The translations under genes were made by a program, and so were the position numbers. This document shows positions 1 through 8,905 of a stretch of DNA of 64,000 nt, one piece after another. The notes below the pieces were generated by a model. It saw only the letters and a program-made list of their open reading frames with translations. It did no database searches and had not been told where the DNA came from. The stretch's first letter is position 1. Every line of letters starts with the position of its first letter. Source of the stretch: Acorus gramineus (lineage: Eukaryota; Streptophyta; Magnoliopsida; Acorales; Acoraceae). The stretch is taken from the NCBI GenBank assembly GCA_030737835.1, contig JAUJYN010000057.1, positions 392,825-456,824 of the forward strand, written 5' to 3'.

Positions 1-960
1 GATGCATTGCATATAGGGTTTGCATTCTAACCGTTTGTTTGTTTTTGTTATGACAAAATTTTGGTGGATTAAGCGCACGTTGGAAAGCGCACCAAGGAGA
101 TTGAGATTGTTTTCAACGTTATACATGGCTAAGCATTTGTGACATTCGAGAATGTATTTATGTTTCTAATGGCGATGAAAGACACATCAAATTCGTGAAT
201 ATGCATCGTGGTAAATTAATTTTTATTCCTAATGTTAGGAATGTCATTAGTGTCATAATTGCCCCTTTTGTGTTGTACAAGTTGGACCATTTATGGTATG
301 GGACGTAAATGGACCTGACTTGTACAATTTGGATGAATATTGTTTTTCTTAATTTGTTTTCTTGTCATTGCTTGTATGGTATAAGTTGGATTACCTGTGG
401 AATGGGACATAGGTAAGCCTGGCTTATACAAATGATTGTGTGCAATTTATGTGTATTGTTGATCTTGCTTATATTGTATAAGTTAAAACACCTATAGTGT
501 GGGGGCGTAGGTGGGTTTGACCTATACAGTAATTGTTGTGATTTGTGAATGTCTTATTGTTTTGTCTATGTCGTATAAGTTAATCCACTTATCGTTTGGG
601 TCACTATATATTAGAGTGGTGCAGCGGAAGCATTGTGGACCAAGCTTATATGATTTTTTTGTTATGTTGTCATTGTATGTTGTTTGTTTCGGTATAAGTT
701 GGAATTTCAATGCGGAGCATTGGTTGTTTTAATTATACACTTGTTTGTTTGATTGTTTGCGGCGTATAAGATGGATTCTTATACCATTGTCTATATTTGT
801 TGTGGTTGCCGTGTATGTGTCAGATTCATTAATTGACTCATACATTTATTGCTTGAATATATGATGAATGATTGTTTTGTTATTATAGGATGTCATATGC
901 CTTCTATTTTGTGTTTCTCCGTTGAATTTAGAAGACTAAATTCCTTTAAGGGGGGAAGAA
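1..960 (+). mobile_element. 3' untranslated end and polypurine tract of Ty3/gypsy element 1
   Basis: No open pol domain is readable here. The stretch consists of diverged repeats of roughly 60-110 bp. Each contains a hairpin-like pair in which a GTATAAGTTGGA-type half is followed some 30-40 bases later by a CTTATAC-type half (around 240-320, 370-435, 475-530, 565-600, 690-720, 760-785). It ends in a purine run at about 948-960 directly against TGTAACG, which starts the LTR at 961. That is the standard polypurine tract plus 3' LTR junction. Such variable repeats between pol and the 3' LTR are known from plant gypsy elements. The rest of the element lies to the left of the window. Confidence 0.7.
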
Positions 961-992
961 TGTAACGTCTCTGTATTTTTAGCCTTATATAA

Positions 993-1001
993 TTATTTTA
1001 A
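993..1001. repeat. left 9-bp target-site duplication of the ULP-carrying MULE
   Basis: TTATTTTAA at 993-1001 is repeated exactly at 19637-19645. Nine base pairs is the usual duplication for Mutator superfamily elements. Confidence 0.92.
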
Positions 1002-1053
1002 CAGTGGTGATACCTAGGCCCCAAAATATAGGCCCCACTCACAAGCCCCATGA
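1002..1053 (+). repeat. left terminal inverted repeat of the MULE
   Basis: Fifty-two bases rich in GGCCCC blocks that match the complement of 19585-19636 with several mismatches and one small offset. Weaker similarity may continue inward. Confidence 0.88.
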
Positions 1054-1439
1054 GGTGTCAACTTCTCATTGGCTCATAATTTTACTTTTCAAAAAGGGTA
1101 ACAAAGCAAAAACCAATTATACCCTCCCATTAAAACTACTCGAAAACACACGCGCGAATCAAGAAATCCGGATTCGACGTGCACGATTAAACACCACCGC
1201 CACTTTCGGGGAGCCAAAACGATCTTTCAAATTCTCTCACCCCCAATAATCACATTCGTTGCAAAAGGGGAAAAAAAAACCCTAAATCTTTCTCTACGCA
1301 TCGTTTTTTCTTCGCCGAACTGCTTGGATTCACTGGAAAAACAAAATGGCGACAAGCAGTAAGAAACCTTTTTCCTTTCTTTCCCGAATTTTTTTTTTTT
1401 GTGTGTTTGAACGAATTGCTTCGTTTTTCCAAAATAGGG

Positions 1440-2440
1440 TTTCGAAACAGCTCCTACATTGCGTTTGCATTGTACATGTGACAGATTGTTTTAGGGTTTC
1501 GATTGGTTTATGAAGATCTTTACAACAGAATGTAACAGATTATTTACAATGCTAATAAATTAATAACACTTGTTTTTATTTCTTTTTTTATCAAATGTTT
1601 TGATTTTTCCGAACAGGGGATTCGAAAATTCAGAGATTTCATTTGCAGAATAAATGTAACAGATTATGTTAGGTTTTGGATTAGGGTTTAGATGTTTTTG
1701 ATTAAATGTAACAAAATATTGAATGTGCTGTTAAAAATGTGACATTTGCAATACAAATGTAACAGATTGTATTAGGTTTCGGATTTGATTTTGGATGTTT
1801 TTTATTAAATGTAACAAAATTTTAAATGTGTTGTTGAAAATGTGACATTTGCGATACAAATGTAACAGATTGTATTAGGTTTCGGATTTGATTTTGGATG
1901 TTTTTTATTAAATGTAACAAAATTTTAAATGTGTTGTTGAAAATGTGACATTTGCAATCTAAGTGTAACAGATTATATTAGGTTTCGGATTTGGTTTTGG
2001 AGTAATGTAACACAAATTGGATTAGGTTTCGGATTTGGTTTTGGATGTTTTTGATTAAATGTAACAAAATATTAAATGTGCTGTTAAAAATGTGACATAT
2101 ACAATCTAAATGTAACAGATTGTATTAGGTTTCGGATTTGGTTTTGGAGGTTTTCACATGAAATGTAACAGAATATGAAAGTGTAACAGAATATGAAAGT
2201 ACTCTAAAAAACAGTGACATTTACAGTGTACATGTAACAAATTTATTTTTAGGTTTTTTTATTAGGGTTTTTATGTTTTTCGTTACATGTAACATATTAT
2301 GGAATGTACTGTTGGAAATGTGACATTTGCAGTGTACATGTAACACATTATATTTGGTTATTGATTAGGTTTTGGAGGTTTTCACATGAGAATGTAACAG
2401 TAACAATAAATATTACAAACTTCTTATAATCATGTTCATT
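1440..2440 (+). repeat. tandem ~110-bp repeats in intron 1 of the MULE ULP gene
   Basis: At least four diverged units between about 1640 and 2160 repeat the order: AAATGTAACAGATT, TTAGGTTTCGGATTTG, TTTTGGATG, AAATGTAACAAAAT, AATGTGACATTTGC. The two central units, around 1745-1960, are almost identical over a full unit, so they are a recent local duplication. I counted 17 copies of TGTAACA in this kilobase. No coding sequence is visible. Confidence 0.85.
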
Positions 2441-2746
2441 CTTTTTTCAGAGAACAAAAGGTCACACAAAGCTGCAAATAAAAAGGGAAAATCAATTCAA
2501 CCACACTTCAGATCATCCTTGTATAGGATTTATCAAATATTTTCTACTCTGAAACTGAAGGAAAAACATCTGAATATGCTACAAGCAACACCTTTCTGGA
2601 GTCTGTTCAGTGGGTTGTTGGACAAGAAGTATGATTGTAGACAAGCAAAAAAGAACGATGAAGATGTTGTGCGAATAATACAATGTTATGATCCACATTC
2701 GGAATCTTTCAAGATTGGTGGCAAAGCTTTGAAAATAACTCCAACA

Positions 2747-2751
2747 GAAAT
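2747..2751. repeat. left TSD of gypsy element 2
   Basis: GAAAT at 2747-2751 recurs at 12298-12302, directly outside the two LTR ends. Five base pairs is the usual size for Ty3/gypsy integration. Confidence 0.92.
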
Positions 2752-3769
2752 TGTCACGCCCCGGGGCGGCCAACCCCGGAACGCGGCAAATGTATATATA
2801 TCATATCAGAAACCTACACAGGAGGTCAAATGCATATACTCTAAACCACAAATAAAATGACAACACATATCAAATAGGGCTGACATAATATATATACAAT
2901 ATAGCGGAAGCAAAAGACTGAATCTGTGAATAAACATTCTACAGACTCGATACTCAATCATCTGTCCTGTGAGAGCCAATATACACAAATACAACTGAAC
3001 ATATACAAACACGTGCCAAGCACGGAAATCAAATACATACAGTCAAGAAGGGATGCTGATAACCTCTGGCACTCGCGGAACGTGGCGCTGCTCCGCTACT
3101 GAAGAAATCCCTCGGAAAGCTCCTACGGCTGCTCCGGCTCTAGCTCAGGCTCAGTGGCAACTGGGGAAAAACATGTGCGAGGGGTGAGCCACACGCTCAG
3201 TGAACAGCACAACCCACGCAACACAGACAATATTTACCACAATATTCCATTATTTTAATCCAGCCATCAATACATAACAAGATAAACCAGTGGTTCGTAC
3301 TTCGCCGAACCACCACACCCTCACCCTCACCCATCCATGGGTGACATAGGATTTTGGGACTGATAATCATCTATTCACAAATCCAGTAGGTCGCTCATCG
3401 CCAACCCACTACACCCTCACCCTCACCCTACCACGGGTGACATAGGATTTTGGGACTGACTAGGCTGTTGGTCACCCTTGGTCCACTGATAGTCTCTCCC
3501 TCCACTCCGTAGGCCGCCTGGTCTACTCCCATATTCAGCACAGTCCGTCACCAAATCAGGAGGTGCCTACTAATGGGAGCCCTCTGTCAGGAAGGCCCTG
3601 TCTAACGCTGGGGGTAGCCTCCACCGGATCCAACGCAGGGAACAGAACAGCCTATCCATACGCATATGATCCACTCGGATCCGCCGACTACACGCCTCAA
3701 CAATTCTAATGTCATGAACTCTTCAGAGTTCCTCCAGCGCGCATAACCAAGATGCGGGGAAACAAGTAC

Positions 3770-4190
3770 AATCAAAAGCAGTGTTGGAATATCACTGGGG
3801 GAAAGAAACTCGGGAGGGCGGCGTGAGTTCCCGATACAGGGTACCCCGACAACCAAACAAGGAACACGGAGTACCCTAACACGGGTCTCACCGCTGTCCT
3901 CGCAAGGTCCCTCCCCTATAATATTCACTACTCATGCTAATAATCATACCAAACATACAACTCTACCGTTCTGAATTCCTCAGAACCCACCAGGGCGCAT
4001 AACTACGATGCGGGGAACATGCATAAGGTTATAACAGGGTGGAATATCATTGGGGGAAAGAAACTCGGGAGGGCAGCGTGAGTTCCCATTATAGGACACC
4101 CCGACAACCAAACAAGGAACACGGTGTACCCTAACCCGGGTCTCACCGCTGTCCTCGCAAGGCCCCTCCCCTATAATATTCACTATAACA
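3770..4190. repeat. ~245-bp tandem duplication inside the LTR
   Basis: Two copies of a segment that starts GGAATATCA.TGGGGGAAAG and ends CCCCTATAATATTCACTA, at about 3788-3934 and 4031-4186. The same duplication is present in the right LTR and, more diverged, in the solo LTR at 24272-27566 (26220-26330 and 26400-26545). The solo LTR at 27842-31035 appears to have a single copy (about 28855-28975). Confidence 0.85.
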
Positions 4191-4609
4191 TGCAATTTAA
4201 CAAGTACTAGCATTTAATTTAATAAATAAACTAGTAGGACGCATACATAGGTCGGGTTTCCTAACATGAAGCAGGCATGCTGCATGGCTCATACACCTAT
4301 CCTAAGGGTGCAAGTCCCTAACATAAAAGTCTAGGGTAGCATGCATTCTACACATCATTCACACAAGCATGGATTACATATTATTTGCAGGTAATATTTA
4401 TCCATGTCGCCCCAGGAGAGGTCGGTATACGCCCAAGTGCGTATAACACCTCTCTACTGGGTTGGATTGTCCCACTCACCAAAGTCCGGGTCGTCGCGCG
4501 ACCGTCCGTCTAGATCTGCAAGACAGACAATCAATATGGTGAGTTAAAATCCACAAATACTACAAAATACATAAACCCACAATTAAACTCCCAACACTCG
4601 GGCAAACGT

Positions 4610-5490
4610 GCATACGACCCGCACGCACGCTAGCCCGAGCACTCCGACAACCCCCCGCACGGCCGGCCACCACCCGCACGGCCACCCGACCGCCCGGACG
4701 CGCCGCCGCGCCTCAGCCCGCGCACTCCGCGCACCGCCCGGGGCCCCGCGCGTCCACCGAGCCCAGCCGCGGCAGCCCGCACGCGCCCCGCACGCCGTGC
4801 GCTGGCCCGCGAGCACCCCGCACGCCCCCGCGCGCGGCGCCTCGCCCCCGCGCACACCACCTCGCGCCTTGCCGCGCCCCGCGCACGCCTCGCGCACGCC
4901 TCCCCGCCCCGCGCGCACCCCGCGCGCACCTCCGCCACCTCCTCCGCGCGCACCTCGCGCGTCCAGCACCTCCGGCAGCACCTCCGCGCGCACCTCGCGC
5001 GTGCAGCACCTCCGGCAGCACCTCCGCGTGCACCTCCGCGTCCAGCACCTCCGCGCGCACCTCGCGCGTCCAGCACCTCCGGCAGCACCTCCGCGCGCAC
5101 CTCGCGCGTCCAGCACCTCCGGCAGCACCTCCGCGCGCGCCCAGACCAGCCCCTCGCGCCGGACCCGCGCGACCAGCCCTCGCGCCCGCTGCCCGCTGCC
5201 TGAGGCCCCCAGCACGCCTGCACGACCAGCACAGCACGCCGCCCGCGCGCGCCAGCTTGCACGCCGCGCGCACGCGCGCCCGCGCACGCACGCGCGCATG
5301 CCCGCGCGCGCCCCGCCTGCGCGCTGCTGCTGCTCTGCCTGCTGCCCGAGAACCCCTCCCTGCAGCCCGAGACCACCCCCTGCAGCCCGAGCACCTCCAA
5401 CCACCCCTCCCACGGCCGCCGACCACTTCCGACCACCTCCAACCACCCCCGACAGCTTCCCACAGCCGCCGACCACCCCTCATACATAGA
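4610..5490. repeat. GC-rich core of the LTR with a minisatellite
   Basis: This stretch is almost only C, G and A, unlike the AT-rich surroundings. Between about 4940 and 5140 a unit near 39 bp is repeated four to five times, built from CACCTCCGGCAG and CACCTCCGCGCGCACCTC. It gives long open frames of up to about 300 codons on both strands, in several frames, with Arg/Ala/Pro/Gly-only products. I treat those as an effect of composition, not as genes. Conserved splice-like signals lie on either side (see findings). Confidence 0.85.
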
Positions 5491-6130
5491 TCCACACTCC
5501 TAGCATACATCTATGCAAGAAAAGTGAAGAAAAGGACCTTACCGAGGGGAGGGAGCGAAGTCCGGACGCTCTCCGCGCGCCGAAACCTTTCCCAAAGGCC
5601 TTCTCAAGCCCCGATCTATCACGGCCCTCGATTTGGCTCGAAACAGAGGAGAGAGAGGGGAGGTCGGGGAGGCTAGAGTCGTCGGAATCGGGATTTGAAG
5701 GCACCGGAGCGTAGATCGGGACCCGATCTACACTTCCCGTGCTTTGGGTTTTCGATTTTGAGGGGTCTAGGGGGCTTGAAAGGAAGAAAAACGGAGAGGG
5801 GAGAGAGAGATCTCGACGAGGAAGATGATGAACAGTGCTTTGATATTTTTTGATTCCTTTTAAGTAGAGCGCGACTTAAAAACCCGGATACGCCCCGGAA
5901 CTGGGAAATTTTTGCAAACGATGCCAGAATTCAATGAAATTTTCGTGAGAGGTCTAAAATGGCGCCAGGACACCAAATATGCAGTCAGATTTCCAATCGG
6001 AGTCCTCTAGCTCAGGACGATAGCTAACAGTCTGAAATTATGCGGTTCCGACCAAAAACCCTAAAAATTTTTAAAACTGCCAGAACGCTCTAACGGTTAC
6101 CAGCAGGTTAAAAGTGACACATATATAACA

Positions 6131-6146
6131 TTATTCCCCCCTTAGG
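6131..6146 (-). other. polypurine tract of gypsy element 2
   Basis: The complement reads CCTAAGGGGGGAATAA directly before the TGTTATAT start of the 3' LTR. The same form occurs before the LTR of gypsy element 1 (AAGGGGGGAAGAA). Confidence 0.85.
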
Positions 6147-6169
6147 AAATTTTGTCCCCAAAATTCGCC

Positions 6170-6335
6170 AAAAACATCTAGGAGGGGAAAAGATGCGCGT
6201 CGAACCTGGCATCCATGAGCTCCCATGTGTCCTTAACACCGGAACGGTGCTGCCATCGCACCTCGACCAACTGGACGGTCTTGGTGCAGAGCCTCCTCAC
6301 GCGGCGGTCCATGATCTCAATCGACTGCTCCACGA
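6170..6335 (-). pseudogene. integrase C-terminal chromodomain-like tail
   Basis: On minus, a frame running from about 6330 down to a stop near 6178 reads IMDRRVRRL, then VQLVEVRWQHRSGV and DTWELMDARF. This matches the end of plant chromovirus integrases, where a LVKVxWxxxxxxxATWE pattern precedes the stop and the polypurine tract. The integrase core upstream is missing. Chromodomains in this lineage are thought to steer integration to marked chromatin. Confidence 0.75.
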
Positions 6336-6401
6336 ATGACTGTCCGGCTCAGAGACGAGCGGCTCGAACGGGATGACGTGAGCAGGATCGCGGACACACC
6401 T

Positions 6402-6596
6402 TTACCCAACTGCGAACCCACCACTCCAAGACGGAGAGGTAAGAATTGGCGCTGAGGTGAGCCTCCGAGTAAACTCCAGGAAGCTCTCCTCGCAAGACGG
6501 GGACCACTCGAACCGGACATCCCTCCGAGTAAGGCGGTTAAGAGGAACAGCTATCTTCGAGAGTCCCTCGTCAAGCTTCCTACAATAACCCTCCAA
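6402..6596 (-). pseudogene. reverse transcriptase fragment of gypsy element 2
   Basis: About 64 codons on minus with GYCRKLDEGLSKIAVPLNRL, a stretch around RFEWSPSCEESF and RRLTSAPILTSP. These are the end of RT and the connection to RNase H in Ty3/gypsy polyproteins, where GYYRRFI.GFSKIA.PLT.LT is typical. The YXDD core and everything upstream are absent. The fragment joins directly to unrelated sequence, so this is an internal deletion scar. Confidence 0.8.
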
Positions 6597-6749
6597 CTCG
6601 GGAAGCTCCGAATCCTTGCGGGGTTCGACGGTCTACGCCAATTCGACATAGCAAGCGTCTTACCCGGGTCCACAGATATCCTTTCCCAGAAACCACTCAG
6701 CCCAAAAGGCCTTAACCTCTAACCAAACTCGCACTTGATCTCTCATCTA

Positions 6750-7450
6750 TCTGATGCTTCCATGGCATCCCTTACCTGGGAAAAGAAACCTCGGGAGGGC
6801 ACCATGGAATCCCGATATAGGATACCCCGACAACCAAACAAGGAACACGAAGTACCCTAGCCCGGGTTCCAACGCCGACCTCACAAGGCCCCTTAATCCA
6901 GAAAGGAACACTGGAAGAAGACATCATTCTCAAAGAACACTACTAACTCCTCCGGATCATCTACATCTAGATGATCACCCAACGATGTCATTCAACATCC
7001 TTTGCAAGACCGACCCAACATCATTGGGAACGGTCCAACAGAAATTGGGTTACGAGCGACCCGCCTTCGCCTCATCCACACCCTCACTCCCGAAAGGAGA
7101 CATTTTGGGACTTTGGGAGAGACTTAGACTGCTCTCTACCCCTGGTCCACCGGTAGCCTCTCCCCGCTCCGTAGCTCGCCTGGTCCTCTGACCGGGAGCC
7201 TGTCTAACGCCGGGGCTGTACTACGCGGATCCAACTAAGGGGAGAGCGATTCCACGCTCGCGACACCATTCAATAATCTCTTACCGGGTAGCCCCTACCT
7301 AGCATACTCCCAAATTCAGTACCCCTCCGACTGCATCGGCGGTACCTACTGATGGGAACTCACTGCCAGGACAGCTAAACCCGGCTTCCTTAACCCAAAC
7401 AACCGCTCTTGACACTCACTCATCCAGATACCCCACACACTTGCATAATA
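6750..7450. repeat. diverged LTR-derived block inside gypsy element 2
   Basis: Segments match LTR sequence with clear divergence. 6775-6900 matches the GGGGGAAAGAAACTCGGGAG...ACAAGG part of the LTR duplication. 7050-7230 and 7300-7385 match the CACCCTCAC/GGTGACATAGG...GGTCCACCG and CTACTGATGGGAAC parts of 3300-3610, in partly changed order. It lies where protease and RT should be. I see no open gene in it. Confidence 0.7.
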
Positions 7451-7458
7451 ACCACCAA

Positions 7459-8786
7459 TTACACACACACTATCCTTATACTAGAAAGCTGGGAACACAA
7501 GATGATACCTCGAACCATGACACCCGAAGGCTGCGCCTCCTCGATCGCAAGCGCTGCAACTCTGCCTTGAACCAACCGCGGCTGAGGAACAGGAGCACGC
7601 CTCGCCGGCTGCACTGGCTGCTGCTGGCGTGGAAGCTGCTGAGGTGGCACTCGGGGTCGGCCAGCATCTGGGCAATTGTATCTGATATGCCCGATGCGCT
7701 GACAATGAAAACAGCGCCGCTTCTCCGGCTGCCAGGACTGGATGGGCACTGCTGCAATGGGTGCCGGATCCCATACTGGCACCGCATCTGCTGGAGGAGA
7801 GGCAGCCGCTGACTGCTCGAAGCGGGGCCTCTTCCTCTTGCGCTGCCCCTGGTCCCGACTCCCGGAAGGACCCTGATCTGAAGAAGGGGTCGGAGCCCGC
7901 ACTTGAATCCCGAGGTCTCTCTCGACAGTCTTCGCCCGCGAGACCAAGTCGGAGAACCTCGTGAAAGCCTGGGCGGTGACGTGCACTCGGATGGCATTGC
8001 TCAGACCGAGCTCAAACCGACGGCACCTCGTGACCTCATCCGTCACCAAGGCTGGAGCAAATCTGGAAAGGCTCGTGAAGCGCGTAGAGTAATCAGCAAC
8101 TGACATGGAACCCTGCGTCAGCTGCTCGAACTCCCGCTCCACTAGCTGCCGCGCCGAGAACGGAAAATACTCGTCCAGAAAATGCCTCCGGAAACCGCCC
8201 AAGAAAGCTGCTCCACTCCCTCTGGAATGTCCACCACTCGGGTAGCCCACCAGTCGGCGGCGTCACCCTTCAGCATGAAAGTGGCCAGGGCGACTCGCTG
8301 GCGATCGGTGCAAAGCATGGCCGCGAAAATCACATCCACCTCCCTCAACCAACGCTCTGGCGCAAGAGGATCTGCCGACTGCCCATGAAACTCGGGAGGA
8401 TGGAGCTTTAGAAAGGCTGCGAGGCCACTCTGCTGCACTCGCGCTGCCGCCTCTAGCTCCTCCTCCCTCTGCAGGGGATCCTCAACTCCAACTGCCGGAA
8501 CTGCCACCGGAACTGGGGGTACATCAGGTACCACAGGCGGATCTACCACCAAGGGGACCGGCGGAACTGCCTCGCGAGTCGCCCTCAGCTCCTGAATCTC
8601 TCTAGCCTGCTCTGCCATCATCCGCGTCTGTGTCTCCACCAAATCAGCCAACCGAGCGAAAGCACGCTCCCAAGCAGGTGGCTCCTGCGTCAAGGGCTCT
8701 CCGGTAGCATCCTCGTCTCTGGTAGGTCCGGAAACCTCCAAAGACCGAGAGGGACCTCGTCCGCGCCGTCCTCTGCGAGGAGGCAT
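7459..8786 (-). pseudogene. gag: gag of gypsy element 2 (one frameshift)
   Basis: It starts at ATG 8786 (MPPRRGRRGRGPSRS) about 100 bp inside the primer-binding site, as expected. The retrotransposon gag domain runs through PERWLREVD, GDAADWW and, after a one-base frameshift near 8190-8205, FRRHFLDEYF and SVADYSTRFTSLSRFAP. It ends with a CX2CX4HX4C zinc knuckle (CFHCQRIGHIRYNC, near 7665-7710) and then ALAIEEAQ, the usual link to protease. About 440 codons in all. Gag would package the RNA. With the frameshift the two parts are open separately (8142-8786 and down to 7459), so this copy is probably non-functional unless the shift is programmed. Confidence 0.88.
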
Positions 8787-8888
8787 ATCAGCACCCTAAG
8801 AAAACCAGACACTAGGATCAGAATACTCATATCAAAATCCTAGGACTCATCTCTACGAAAGGAAGACTATTGGCTCTGACAGGACCAG

Positions 8889-8900
8889 GCTCTGATACCA
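8889..8900 (-). other. primer-binding site, initiator tRNA-Met
   Basis: The complement reads TGGTATCAGAGC, matching the 3' end of plant initiator methionine tRNA, five bases inside the 5' LTR boundary at 8906. It fixes the element as minus-strand oriented. Confidence 0.93.
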
Positions 8901-8905
8901 ACTTT

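Larger units (their letters stand above)
2752..6130 (-). repeat. 3' LTR of gypsy element 2 (left copy)
   Basis: On plus it begins TGTCACGCCCC and ends ATATATAACA. In sense it runs TGTTATATATGTG to GGGCGTGACA. Internal landmarks (window orientation): a duplicated CACCCTCACCCTCACCC segment (3310-3460), a ~245-bp tandem duplication (about 3780-3920 and 4025-4175), conserved splice-like sites, and an extremely GC-rich core (4610-5490). The left and right LTRs differ at only scattered positions. Confidence 0.93.

Noticed and set aside
120-260. Possible copia protease-like reading frame at the left edge
   Set aside because: Only a faint resemblance (YVSNGDE.., FIPNVRNVIS). There are stops, no catalytic motif is visible, and context says gypsy 3' region.
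3300-3460. CACCCTCACCCTCACCC runs as telomere-like repeats
   Set aside because: They are not the plant telomere unit (CCCTAAA), and they occur at fixed LTR positions in every copy.
3602-4213. Repeated ~77-108-codon frames on minus in the LTRs (also 9755-10366)
   Set aside because: They follow the tandem LTR duplication on both copies and are interrupted in copies C and D. Nothing suggests protein-level conservation.
4583-5676. Long open frames (up to about 300 codons) on both strands in the GC-rich LTR core, also at 10740-11882, 24705-25813 and 29261-30414
   Set aside because: They overlap in several frames on both strands, encode only Arg/Ala/Pro/Gly-biased sequence, and the frames shift between LTR copies. 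They are an effect of composition.
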